A stretch of DNA of 36,608 nt from Bacteroidales bacterium (GTDB taxonomy: Bacteria > Bacteroidota > Bacteroidia > Bacteroidales > PUMT01), in contig SLGC01000162.1 of the NCBI GenBank assembly GCA_007123885.1, positions 1 to 36,608 of the forward strand, given 5' to 3'. Made by a program: the position numbers and the translations under genes. Positions 17,097 through 25,479 of this stretch are shown piece by piece; the first letter of the stretch is position 1, and each line of letters begins with the position of its first letter. Below the pieces are notes generated by a model. It was not told where the DNA came from. It was given only the letters and a program-made list of their open reading frames with translations, and searched no databases.

Positions 17097-18134
17097 TTAT
17101 TGTTTTGCCGAGAGCTGTTTGGGATTTCTTCTGAAGAGTTTTACGGTTTCCTCATGCAGCTGTCCCCTGTGGACCGGAACTACTCCAACCTTTCCGCAAA
17201 CGAGGCCCCCGGCCAGGTTGGAAATAATTGCCATTGTCTCCGGGTCGGCACCTGCTGCAAGACAGGCAGTAGCCACACTGATTACCGTATCACCTGCCCC
17301 CGAAACATCGGCGACATCCAGTACTTCGGTTGGGAAAAGCTTGCTCATTCCTGCATGCCTGAGAAAAATGCCCATTTCGGAAAGAGTAACCAGCAGGTAA
17401 CGGATATTAAGTGATTCCTGAATTTTCCGGGCCGCAATGGTTATTCCTTCCACATTATTCTTTGAAAGTTCCGTTTTCATGCCTTCTGCAAGTTCCTTCA
17501 AATTGGGCTTGAAAAGATCAACATTCCGGTAGCGGTTGAAGTTTCTCTTTTTTGGATCGGCAGTCACCGGGATATCCATTTTTCCGGCTGTTGAAATTAT
17601 CTCCCTGATGACGCCCGGAGTAAGAACTCCTTTATCATAATCCTCAAAGATAATGGCATCGGGCTTTCCCTGGCTGATGAGCGATCTGATTTTGTCAATG
17701 AATTGATTTTCGGCATCTTTTCCTATTATTTCATTGCTCTCTTCATCCACCCGCAGCAGATGCTGGTTGCTGCCGATGATCCTGGTCTTCAGGGTTGTTC
17801 GCCTGTCATCCCTGATAAGGATCCCATCACCCGACATACCTTTTTCCCTCAGCAGTTCCATGAAAACATCCTTTTTAGCATCATTGCCTGTTATAGAGCA
17901 TAACAGGGGAACCCCGCCGAGGGATTGAATGTTTAAAGCTACATTGGCTGCTCCTCCCAGCCTGTTTTCCCTGTTGATCACGGAAACCACAGGTATAGGG
18001 GCTTCGGGTGAAATCCTGTCGACTTTGCCCCACATATAGGAGTCAATCATCACGTCACCTATTATCATAATGTTCATTCGGCTGAACCGGTCAAAAATCC
18101 TTTTGATCTCTTTATTTGTCACGTTATTTGTCAC
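17097..18134 (-). CDS. rfaE1: D-glycero-beta-D-manno-heptose-7-phosphate kinase (PfkB fold, RfaE1/HldE N-domain)
   Basis: 345 residues from the GTG at 18134; a second GTG at 18122, inside the second unit of a 12-bp tandem repeat, is an equally good start. The enzyme phosphorylates D-manno-heptose-7-phosphate at C1 for ADP-heptose and lipopolysaccharide core synthesis. Seen: IGDVMIDSYMWGKVDRISPEAP (split here as IGDVMIDSY, then RISPEAP, about 25-45), LGGAANVALN (59-68), and the catalytic GAGD at 279-282. Only the kinase domain is present; the adenylyltransferase half of HldE is missing, so a separate RfaE2 is expected elsewhere. Candidate promoter at 18221-18250. Another ADP-sugar kinase role is less likely. 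Confidence 0.88.
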   Translation of the reverse strand: MTNNVTNKEIKRIFDRFSRMNIMIIGDVMIDSYMWGKVDRISPEAPIPVVSVINRENRLGGAANVALNIQSLGGVPLLCSITGNDAKKDVFMELLREKGMSGDGILIRDDRRTTLKTRIIGSNQHLLRVDEESNEIIGKDAENQFIDKIRSLISQGKPDAIIFEDYDKGVLTPGVIREIISTAGKMDIPVTADPKKRNFNRYRNVDLFKPNLKELAEGMKTELSKNNVEGITIAARKIQESLNIRYLLVTLSEMGIFLRHAGMSKLFPTEVLDVADVSGAGDTVISVATACLAAGADPETMAIISNLAGGLVCGKVGVVPVHRGQLHEETVKLFRRNPKQLSAKQ

Positions 18135-18135
18135 G
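18112..18135. repeat. 12-bp tandem duplication at the rfaE1 start
   Basis: TTATTTGTCACG occurs twice in immediate succession (18112-18123, 18124-18135). On the coding strand each unit reads GTGACAAATAA(C/A), so the start codon and four codons are duplicated in frame. Confidence 0.8.
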
Positions 18136-18220
18136 TTCCTGATTTTGGTTGATAAAAATAGCTGCCGGCTTTCCCTGCTGGTGTACCTTCCGGTTTCGTT
18201 ACCACACCTGATTCAAGTTC

Positions 18221-18250
18221 CAAAAATACACAAGACTGCGGTATTACAAT
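18221..18250 (-). promoter_or_regulatory. Candidate promoter for rfaE1
   Basis: On the minus strand ATTG (18247-18250), 18 nt, then TATTTTTG (18221-18228), an exact TAnnTTTG. The spacer is one base short of the usual 19-21. It lies in the 186-nt gap after priA and would give a leader of about 80 nt. Confidence 0.5.
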
Positions 18251-18320
18251 AATTCCTGTCAAATCTAATTATCTGCAGGAAATTCGGCGCTGCAGACCAT
18301 ACAAACGGGATATTCCCAGG

Positions 18321-20786
18321 TTAAGCCGGATCCACATCAGGAATAAAAAAACATGATCTGAAATCGGGCCTGGCCCGGAGAATACCTATTTCATTTCTGA
18401 TCAGCAATCTGGCCCTGGAATGATCTGCTCCTTTTTCAATCTTCAACAATATATTCATTAGAAAACGGTTCTGGATCCGGCCGATTAGCGGGAATTCAGG
18501 TCCCAGAACTCTTGATCCGAATTTTTTTCTCAGCTTATCTGCAAGCTCCGAGGCTGCCTTACGAACAAGTTCCCTGCTTTTGTCCTTGATAGTAATCCTT
18601 ATGAGCCTGACATATGGAGGATACCGGAATTTTTTTCTTTCGGCAAGCAATTCATTGAAATGTCTCTCGGGATTATTATTTAAAATATCCCTGATCACAG
18701 GGTGATCGGGGAAGCCGGTTTGTATAACTACTTTTCCTCTTTTTGCCTTTCTTCCCGCCCTTCCGCTTACCTGGCAGATCAGCTGGAAGCTTCTTTCATG
18801 AGCCCTGAAATCAGGAAAAAAGAGCAGGTTATCTGCATTAAGTATCCCTACCAGGGAAACTTTCCCGAAATCAAGTCCTTTGGCTATCATCTGGGTGCCG
18901 GCAAGGATATCGATATTGCCGGCCTCAAAATCACCAATTATCCTTTCGTGGGCACTTTTTTTCCTTACAGAATCAAGATCAAGTCGACCTACTTTGGCTT
19001 TGGGAAAGAATATGCTGATCTCATCCTCGATTTTTTCGGTTCCGAATCCACGGGGGGCGAGTTCAGGATTGCCGCATTCAAGACAACCGGCACTAATATT
19101 CCCTGTGTCACCGCAATAGTGGCATACCAGCTGACCCGGACTTTTATGCCAGGTCATGCTGACATCACAACTCCGGCACATCGGGATCCAGTCACAGGCG
19201 GTACATTCCATATAAGGTGCATAACCTCTGCGGTTCTGGAAAAGAATTACCTGTTCACCATTGTCAAGTGCTTCTTCAATGGCATCGAGCAGTTGGGTAG
19301 TGAATATAGATTTCATTTTTTTCCTTTTTCTTGCTTCCCTGGTGTTGGCAATGATAATCTCAGGAAGCTCGATCTCCTGGTAACGCTTCTTAAGAGACAC
19401 AAACCCGTATTTCCCGGAAAGAGCATTATAACCCGATTCAACAGAAGGGGTGGCTGTTCCCAGGAGAGTTTTTGCACCTTGCATTGATGCCAGCATTATG
19501 GCAGCATCCCGGGCATGATAGCGCGGGGCAGGATCGAACTGCTTAAAAGTATTCTCATACTCTTCATCGACAATAACAAGGCCCAGATCTGAAAAGGGCA
19601 GAAAAACTGAAGAACGTACACCAAGGATGAGCCTGTAGCTGCCTGACCCTTTTTTCAGGACATTTTTCCATATTTCAACCCTTTCGGCATCTGAAAACCT
19701 GGAGTGGTAAACACCTGCATCATCACCGAACACCTGTTTCAACCTCACTATGATCTGTGTTGTCAGGGCTATTTCAGGAAGAAGGTAAAGAACCTGCCTG
19801 CCTTTTTTAAGCTCCTGGTTGATAAGATGCATATATATCTCGGTTTTTCCTCCCGATGTTACCCCGTTCAGCAGTACTACATCCCTGGTTTTGAATTGCT
19901 CTTCTATTTTTGAAATTGCTTCTGCCTGGAACTTGTTGAGAGGGTTCAGCCCCTTTTTTTCCGTTTCCGGATAAACAAGACGTGAAGTCTGATGACGCAC
20001 TTCCACCAGTATCTTTTTTTTGAGCAGGGCATGTAGTGCGGCGGGTGAAGCCTTTATACCATCCATCAGGAGGGTCTTGGGGATTTCCGGGGCAGGGTCT
20101 GAAAATTTGGAATAACCGGAGATGTGCAGGTAATGGTAAAGAATTTCAAGCTGCCTTGGTGCACGGTTGAGTGAATCGGCTATACTGTTTAGTGACGTGG
20201 CGTTGCAGAGCGGAGAATGTAATTTTATAAAAGTTTCGGTTTTTGGCTTCCAGGAAGTTTTGAGGGATTCTTTGGCCAGAATTGCGTTATGGTCAACCAG
20301 GGATTTAACAATATGATATACAGAGAGCCCGCCTGCAGCAACAGATAGTTGCCTTATGGTGCAATCCGGATTGTTTTCAATCAGGTCAAACAACATTGCT
20401 TCTTTTTCACCCAGCTCTCCGGTTGTTGAGAATTGCGGGTTTACAGCAAGCCTGGTTTCACTTTCCGGTTTCATGCCTGAAGGCATTGCGGCTTTCATTA
20501 CTTCTCCCTCTGCACACATGTAATATGAGGCAATCCATTTCCAGAAAGTCAGCTGGACAGGCAGAACCACCGGATCGTCATCCAGTATGGAAATTATATC
20601 CCTGACCCTGTAACCGGAGGGTTCTTTGTCATGCAGGGCGCATATTATGGCAGGATATATTTTTCTTTTACCGAACTGGACCAGCACTCTTTTACCCGGA
20701 GCTGCATCATTGCTCATTTTTTCAGGTACCGAATAAGTGAAAACACCGGGAAGCGGAAGTGGAAGGATAAGATCGGCGTAAAGCAT
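18321..20786 (-). CDS. priA: Primosomal protein N' / replication-restart helicase PriA
   Basis: 821-residue superfamily 2 DNA helicase that reloads the replicative helicase at abandoned forks. Seen: N-terminal 3'-DNA-binding domain (YADLILPLPLPGVFTYSVP); Walker A GVTSGGKTE near residue 315; motif II as VDEEY (Tyr410) followed by the PriA hallmark RYHARDAA; motif III GTATPS; eight zinc-binding cysteines in four CxxC pairs (CTAC, CRSC, CHYC, CLEC); and C-terminal helicase motifs GTQMIAKGLDF and QVSGRAGR. Motif II is normally DEEH in PriA, so the tyrosine is unusual. It follows ispH by 66 nt and is probably the last gene of the porQ-cmk-ispH-priA run. Confidence 0.96.
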   Translation of the reverse strand: MLYADLILPLPLPGVFTYSVPEKMSNDAAPGKRVLVQFGKRKIYPAIICALHDKEPSGYRVRDIISILDDDPVVLPVQLTFWKWIASYYMCAEGEVMKAAMPSGMKPESETRLAVNPQFSTTGELGEKEAMLFDLIENNPDCTIRQLSVAAGGLSVYHIVKSLVDHNAILAKESLKTSWKPKTETFIKLHSPLCNATSLNSIADSLNRAPRQLEILYHYLHISGYSKFSDPAPEIPKTLLMDGIKASPAALHALLKKKILVEVRHQTSRLVYPETEKKGLNPLNKFQAEAISKIEEQFKTRDVVLLNGVTSGGKTEIYMHLINQELKKGRQVLYLLPEIALTTQIIVRLKQVFGDDAGVYHSRFSDAERVEIWKNVLKKGSGSYRLILGVRSSVFLPFSDLGLVIVDEEYENTFKQFDPAPRYHARDAAIMLASMQGAKTLLGTATPSVESGYNALSGKYGFVSLKKRYQEIELPEIIIANTREARKRKKMKSIFTTQLLDAIEEALDNGEQVILFQNRRGYAPYMECTACDWIPMCRSCDVSMTWHKSPGQLVCHYCGDTGNISAGCLECGNPELAPRGFGTEKIEDEISIFFPKAKVGRLDLDSVRKKSAHERIIGDFEAGNIDILAGTQMIAKGLDFGKVSLVGILNADNLLFFPDFRAHERSFQLICQVSGRAGRKAKRGKVVIQTGFPDHPVIRDILNNNPERHFNELLAERKKFRYPPYVRLIRITIKDKSRELVRKAASELADKLRKKFGSRVLGPEFPLIGRIQNRFLMNILLKIEKGADHSRARLLIRNEIGILRARPDFRSCFFIPDVDPA

Positions 20787-20852
20787 ATTAAAAACTGTTT
20801 GGATTTATTCAACTCCCCATACAATAATCATCTTTATGTGAGATAATTTTTA

Positions 20853-21773
20853 TCATGGCTCGGTTCTTGACACGTTCCCATCTTGGGAGTTTGCTGTCCC
20901 GGTCAGATCCCTGATACGTTCGGCGACTTTTTCCATCAGCCACAATGGAGTGGAGGTGGCACCACAAACACCCGCTGTGGATGCACCTGTCAGCCATTCT
21001 TTTTCCACTTCATCCGGATGTGAAACGAACCAGCTGCGGGGATTGGCATCACGGCACTGGCCGAATAATACTCTTGCATTGGAGCTCTGGCTGCCTCCTG
21101 CAAAGACAATAACATCATGGCTTCCGGCAAATTTCCTGATAAGAGGTGTCCTGCGTGATATCTGACCGCATATTGTCTTATGTACCTTCAATGGCATTTC
21201 ATCCTGACTGAAATGCTGTTGCATTTTTTCCCTTATGTTCTTTTCAAGCCGGCGATACTCTTCAGTGCTTTTTGTTGTTTGTGAGAAAAGCTCAACCGGT
21301 CTTGCCGGGTCAATTTCGGAAATATCCGATGGATCGCTTACTATTATGGCGTGGTTTTCTGCTTGCCCTTGAAGGCCGATTATTTCAGGGTGATCGGGGT
21401 TGCCATATATTACCAGTTGTCCGTTGCATTCACTGAGTGATGCCCATGTCTTTTTTATCCGTTCCTGCAATTTCCTTACAATAGGACATGTGGCATCGAT
21501 CAACGATAATTTGTTTTTTTTGATTATATCATAGCTTGAGGGAGGTTCTCCATGTGCCCTGAACAGGATCTGCCCTGATTTCCGGTTCCTGAAGCTCTTA
21601 CGGTCGGTGGTTACAAGCCCCTTTTCACTTAGTCGTTTTATTTCTGCCTTGTTATGCACTATATCACCAAGGCAATAAAGATCCCGGTTCTGTTCGAGCG
21701 ATGATTCTGCCAGCTCTATAGCACGTTTGACACCAAAACAGAATCCTGAATCTGTATCTATTGTTACCTTCAT
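20853..21773 (-). CDS. ispH: 4-hydroxy-3-methylbut-2-enyl diphosphate reductase (IspH/LytB)
   Basis: 306 residues from the ATG at 21773, which overlaps the cmk stop as ATGA; an earlier ATG at 21821 would overlap cmk by 52 nt and adds non-family residues. Last enzyme of the MEP isoprenoid pathway, an oxygen-sensitive [4Fe-4S] protein making IPP and DMAPP. The three cluster cysteines are in place: Cys12 (SGFCFGV), Cys96 (DATCPIV) and Cys202 (KTICGQI). Substrate-binding His residues are seen in DIVHNKAEI (His40), RAHGEPP (His74) and NPDHPEIIG (His128), and the C-terminal motif is AGVCGATSTP. Translational coupling to cmk is implied by the 4-nt overlap. Confidence 0.96.
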   Translation of the reverse strand: MKVTIDTDSGFCFGVKRAIELAESSLEQNRDLYCLGDIVHNKAEIKRLSEKGLVTTDRKSFRNRKSGQILFRAHGEPPSSYDIIKKNKLSLIDATCPIVRKLQERIKKTWASLSECNGQLVIYGNPDHPEIIGLQGQAENHAIIVSDPSDISEIDPARPVELFSQTTKSTEEYRRLEKNIREKMQQHFSQDEMPLKVHKTICGQISRRTPLIRKFAGSHDVIVFAGGSQSSNARVLFGQCRDANPRSWFVSHPDEVEKEWLTGASTAGVCGATSTPLWLMEKVAERIRDLTGTANSQDGNVSRTEP

Positions 21774-22483
21774 TTCCGGCATTTCATTAAATCGGTTTTT
21801 AATAAAATATTGGAGAACCACTCAAGCTGTTGCTCAGGGGTCATGTAAGAGTTATCCAGAAGAAGGGCATCGGGTGCTTTTTTCAGGGGACTTTCACTGC
21901 GGTTTTCATCCAGCCTGTCCCTTTCGGATATGTTTTCAAGTATATCGTTAAAATCTACATCCATGCCTTTATCCCTGAGTTCACGGTAACGTCGTCCGGC
22001 TCTTATTTCCGGATCGGCAGTCATAAATATCTTTATATCGGCATGAGGGAACACAACCGTTCCGATATCCCTGCCATCCATTACAATACCCTTATCCCTT
22101 CCCATCTCCCGCTGCATAGACACCAGTTTCTTTCTGACAATCCGTGATTTACTTACCAGGCTTACATTTGAAGCTACATCAACTGACCTGATCCTCTCCT
22201 CGACATTGACCCCGTTGAGCCATGTTTCTGTAATCTGCGGCGATGGTTTCTTTTGAAAACATATTTCAATGTTCATGAGAATTTCAGGGAGGCGCTTTTC
22301 ATCCAGATGTCCGTCCCGTATCAGGGAATTCTCCATACAGGCCAGGGTTACTGCCCTGTACATTGCCCCGCTATCGATATAGATGTAATCAAGTTTTGCC
22401 GCTATGGCCTTTGCAAAGGTACTTTTTCCGCATGAGGAATGGCCGTCGATGGCTATAATGATTTTCCTGACCGGAGCAGACAT
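21770..22483 (-). CDS. cmk: Cytidylate kinase
   Basis: 237 residues. Phosphorylates CMP and dCMP with ATP in pyrimidine nucleotide salvage. Seen: P-loop IDGHSSCGKSTFAK (G14-S21), the YIDSGAMYRAVT substrate motif, GRDIGTVVFPHADIKIFM and the lid/Arg region ASPEIRAGRRYREL-like (here TADPEIRAGRRYREL). The usual bacterial sequence has DGPSGSGK; Bacteroidota often show the DGHSSCGK form seen here. Placed between porQ (82 nt upstream) and ispH (4-nt overlap), an order I recall from Porphyromonas gingivalis. Confidence 0.95.
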   Translation of the reverse strand: MSAPVRKIIIAIDGHSSCGKSTFAKAIAAKLDYIYIDSGAMYRAVTLACMENSLIRDGHLDEKRLPEILMNIEICFQKKPSPQITETWLNGVNVEERIRSVDVASNVSLVSKSRIVRKKLVSMQREMGRDKGIVMDGRDIGTVVFPHADIKIFMTADPEIRAGRRYRELRDKGMDVDFNDILENISERDRLDENRSESPLKKAPDALLLDNSYMTPEQQLEWFSNILLKTDLMKCRK

Positions 22484-22565
22484 TTGTAACTGGTTCTATA
22501 TTAAGATATTGCCATGCAGTTTAATATGTAAAGGTAATGAATTTTCAATAATACCCACCATTGCC

Positions 22566-23615
22566 CTAATTGGTGTAGAATGAGGAAAGATTTGTACTGA
22601 CAGAAAAATGATTTGATGATCCTGCCAGATGATACCGTGCCTGGGCAAAACCAAAACGGAACCTGTTTACCTGTAAGCCAAAGCCCCATGAAAATCCGGC
22701 TAAAGAAGCTTTCTTCTCAATTTTGAGCTCATGTCTTCTCATACTGTTATATCCGGCATGAAGAGAAAAACTTGGAACAGGGATAAACTCAGCGCCTATA
22801 ACCAAATGCCTGAGCAACTCGTTACCGGTATTTTCAAGTCTGCTGTTATTTTTTGGTTCTCCGTCAGCCTGTCTGTTACTGACAAGGTTGAAGTCCTGCA
22901 GATGCTGGTATAAAAATGAAAAACGGAAGGGGGCGTGTTCCAGTTGTTTGGTTATACCCAATTGAAGCTCAAAGGGTAACGGTTCTTTTTCGGCTCCCCG
23001 GTACCATGAAGTGACCTGGGTGCCGAGATTTTTCATTACAATAGAAGCTGAAAAAAGCCGGTTTTGATCATAATAATTAATACCGGCATCGAATGCCGCA
23101 CCGGTAGAGCTGTATTGTTCGAATGACGAATTGATCACCTTGAGGGTTGCCCCGGCTGTAAAACGGCTGGCAATAGCTGCCGACCATGAAAGATTCAATG
23201 AATTTTCACTTGCGGAAAAGTTTCCCGTTATTATTCCCGCCTGGTCGGTTTCCGTAAATTTTCCATAGTTGATATAATGAATACCTGCAGAAAGAGTTCC
23301 TGTTTTTTTATTATGAAATGCCCATGATGCATATCCATAGTTGATATCTGCAAAATAACTTACGTAATTTAATACCAGATGGTGGTGCATTGTGCTGTCG
23401 AGAAGGGAAGGGTTATGAAAGACCATATTAAGGTCTCCGTCGCGAAGGGAAATGTTCTTGCCGCCGAGTGAGGCAACACGGGCCGAACTGGTGAGGTTCA
23501 AAAATTCCCACGTATTTCCGCCACCAGGTCCGGCATGAGTTTTAAAACCAGTAATAAGGGTAAAGCTGATGAGCAGCGTAAGCAGGTTTGGAACATATTT
23601 AATTTTCAAGGTCAT
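22566..23615 (-). CDS. porQ: PorQ-like protein of the type IX secretion system
   Basis: 349 residues from the ATG at 23615, which gives a good signal peptide (KIKYVPNLLTLLISFTLITG, cleavage near HAG); an open frame continues upstream but is not signal-like. After the signal: GGGNTWEFLNLTSSARVASLGG and FHNPSLLD, characteristic of PorQ/PorV-like FadL-type outer-membrane barrels. The chain is beta-rich throughout and ends in FYTN. PorQ takes part in C-terminal-domain processing and surface attachment in the T9SS; this is family knowledge. The neighbourhood porQ-cmk-ispH supports the call. An unusual 10-bp inverted repeat abuts its start codon. Confidence 0.87.
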   Translation of the reverse strand: MTLKIKYVPNLLTLLISFTLITGFKTHAGPGGGNTWEFLNLTSSARVASLGGKNISLRDGDLNMVFHNPSLLDSTMHHHLVLNYVSYFADINYGYASWAFHNKKTGTLSAGIHYINYGKFTETDQAGIITGNFSASENSLNLSWSAAIASRFTAGATLKVINSSFEQYSSTGAAFDAGINYYDQNRLFSASIVMKNLGTQVTSWYRGAEKEPLPFELQLGITKQLEHAPFRFSFLYQHLQDFNLVSNRQADGEPKNNSRLENTGNELLRHLVIGAEFIPVPSFSLHAGYNSMRRHELKIEKKASLAGFSWGFGLQVNRFRFGFAQARYHLAGSSNHFSVSTNLSSFYTN

Positions 23616-23644
23616 TATATCTTTTTTCTGACATAAAGATATAA
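23615..23644 (-). promoter_or_regulatory. Inverted repeat abutting the porQ start codon
   Basis: TTATATCTTT (23615-23624) and AAAGATATAA (23635-23644) are perfect 10-bp complements with a 10-nt spacer. In the porQ mRNA this would be a hairpin whose 3' arm ends at the A of the AUG, covering the ribosome binding region. Confidence 0.6.
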
Positions 23645-24078
23645 GACAAATTATTTGTTTGTGTATATTTTTGTTTTTTACCATAAATCGTATTGACAAA
23701 TCATCCTCATTTATTAGTAGACAGATCATGCCTGGCAGAGCGGTTTAAGATTGTCCGCCAATAGGAGTGCCGGGGTATGATGCGGGTTTCATTTGGTAAA
23801 AAGGAAAGAATGTAATGCAAAATTTCTGAATAATAATGGCAACGGAACGGTTTTTTTCATACTTTTACTACAGATCAGTAATAATTGGGGTTGCAGATAT
23901 ATATTCCGGAAGTTTTTATTCCGGCAATATTCAAATACTCTTAAAAGTATGCGCCGGTAACGAATTAAGAATCAATAGATCATGAATACAGCCGGACATT
24001 CTGTGCCTGACTTGTTAACAGCAAATAAAATTATTTCAATAGTTTTAAATCAAAAATTTAACTTAAATTTTCAGAATA
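23616..24078. other. Divergent spacer between porQ and the lipoprotein gene
   Basis: 463 nt with no recognised gene. Besides the porQ hairpin it holds a second small dyad, CCGGAA (23906-23911) with TTCCGG (23919-23924) around a 7-nt loop. No exact TAnnTTTG element was found for either gene; TACTTTTA near 23869 is a near match. Confidence 0.5.
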
Positions 24079-24954
24079 ATGAAAAGAATTGATTACTTAT
24101 CCAGATTTCTATTTCCTGCCCTGATCATGGTTTTGATATTATCTGCCTGTGAAAGGCCGCGGGAAGATAAATTTATTGGTATCCAACTCTGGTCCGTCCG
24201 TGGCGACATGCAGGCAGACCCGGAAGGTACACTCAGAGAGCTGGGCGAGATGGGTTACAGCTATGTTGAAGCTGCCAGTTATGCCAACGGTATGTTTTAC
24301 GGTATGGAACCGGAAACTTTTTCATCCATGGTCCAGGCCAGCGGTATGGAGTTTATCAGTTCCCATGTAAGCCGGGCACTTCCCTCGGAAGAAGAGTATG
24401 ACGAGGCAATGCAATGGTGGGGAACCGCTATAGATGCTCATCAGAGGGCCGGAGCCAACTATCTTGTTGTGCCTTCGTTGCCCAGATCCGCTTTTGAAAG
24501 CAAGGAAGCACTTGGCAGGTGGACTGAATACTTTAATAGAATAGGTGAACTGTGCCGGGAAAGAGGCGCTTATTTCGGATTTCATAACCATGCCATTGAA
24601 TTTACCGAACAGGTCGAGGGACAGGTGGCCTATGATTTCATGCTTGAAAATACCGATCCGGAGCTTGTTTTCTTTCAACTGGACCTGTACTGGATAGATG
24701 ATGCAGGAGCCGATGCAGTAGATTATTTCCATAGATATCCCGGACGATTTCTTATGTACCACGTAAAAGACCATCAGGAAGTAGGTGCCAGTGGAGATAT
24801 GGATTTCAGGCCCGCATTTGAAAATGCCGATCTGGCCGGCATGGAATATATTATTGTTGAAGTTGAGGATTATAATTATGAACCGCTCGAAAGTGTAAGG
24901 ATCAGTCTGGAGTACCTCATGGACGCCGATTACGTTGAGGCAGACTACAGATAG
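24079..24954 (+). CDS. Lipoprotein of the sugar phosphate isomerase/epimerase (TIM barrel) family
   Basis: 291 residues. The N-terminus is a lipoprotein signal with lipobox LSAC (Cys24), so the mature protein is likely anchored facing the periplasm or on the surface. The body is the xylose-isomerase-like TIM barrel (AP endonuclease 2 family): IGIQLWSVRGDM near residue 34, GYSYVEAA, FGFHNHAIEF, QLDLYWIDDAG, MYHVKDH and VEVEDYNYEP, which contain the usual His, Asp and Glu metal-ligand positions. Exported members with this lead-in are common in Bacteroidota and Planctomycetota, and some are linked to keto-sugar or glycoside modification; substrate unknown. It stands alone between long spacers and is followed by a hairpin. 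Confidence 0.87.
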   Translation: MKRIDYLSRFLFPALIMVLILSACERPREDKFIGIQLWSVRGDMQADPEGTLRELGEMGYSYVEAASYANGMFYGMEPETFSSMVQASGMEFISSHVSRALPSEEEYDEAMQWWGTAIDAHQRAGANYLVVPSLPRSAFESKEALGRWTEYFNRIGELCRERGAYFGFHNHAIEFTEQVEGQVAYDFMLENTDPELVFFQLDLYWIDDAGADAVDYFHRYPGRFLMYHVKDHQEVGASGDMDFRPAFENADLAGMEYIIVEVEDYNYEPLESVRISLEYLMDADYVEADYR

Positions 24955-24981
24955 GCAGTTTCAGGAGAAATAGTACACATA

Positions 24982-25003
24982 AGCCGGTCAGAATGGCCGG
25001 TTT
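24982..25003 (+). terminator. Possible terminator of the lipoprotein gene
   Basis: AGCCGGTC and GGCCGGTT form an 8-pair stem (two G-U) around AGAAT, followed by TTATT and then a run of nine C. The T tract is weak, so this is tentative. Confidence 0.45.
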
Positions 25004-25335
25004 ATTCCCCCCCCCAATTCTTTTTAGCGGTTGACATCCTCCATGCCATTGACCTGCTGATCGATCAATAGGTTACCCGGATATCGGCAAAATAGATACA
25101 GCCCCTGTTATATTGAGGATGAATCATTTACCCGGCAACATCCCGGGAGAAAGAATATGGTTCTGGCCAAAGGAGTGAAATTCCCTGAATAAGGTAAAAA
25201 TCCCGTAAATTTCAGGCTGCTTGATAATAAATGATCAGGATTTTTGTTTTAATTTATATTAACTGCATGGATTTGAAAGATTAATTAACTCATTATTATT
25301 TATATAAGTTGGCAAAGAGACCCGGATCTGTTCAA

Positions 25336-25367
25336 TTTGCAATTGTGGCCTGTTTTTTGTAATTTTG
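25336..25367 (+). promoter_or_regulatory. Bacteroidota-type promoter of the GNAT-M20-alr operon
   Basis: TTTG (25336-25339), exactly 20 nt, then TAATTTTG (25360-25367): both elements match the Bacteroidota primary sigma consensus. The start of transcription would be near 25374, giving a leader of about 105 nt. Confidence 0.72.
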
Positions 25368-25402
25368 GGGTGCAGAAAAAATAAATCAAGGTTCGTATAT
25401 CC

Positions 25403-25422
25403 GCCTGCAATCAAAAGCAGGC
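25403..25422 (+). promoter_or_regulatory. Leader hairpin of the GNAT-M20-alr operon
   Basis: GCCTGC (25403-25408) and GCAGGC (25417-25422) are perfect complements around an 8-nt A-rich loop, in the predicted untranslated leader. It may be structural or regulatory; no known riboswitch is recognised. Confidence 0.4.
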
Positions 25423-25479
25423 TATGACCCATAAACCTTTCCGGATATTCAGGAAACCTGCCAAAACATATTATTATTT

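Larger units (their letters stand above)
24955..25479. other. Intergenic region before the racemase operon
   Basis: 525 nt without a recognised gene. Contents in order: a terminator-like hairpin (24982-25003), a run of nine C (25007-25015), an excellent promoter (25336-25367) and a G/C-stem leader hairpin (25403-25422). The stretch 25020-25330 shows nothing I recognise. Confidence 0.55.

Noticed and set aside
25007-25015. Run of nine C as a phase-variation tract
   Set aside because: It lies outside any coding region and over 300 nt from the nearest promoter, so slippage has no evident effect.
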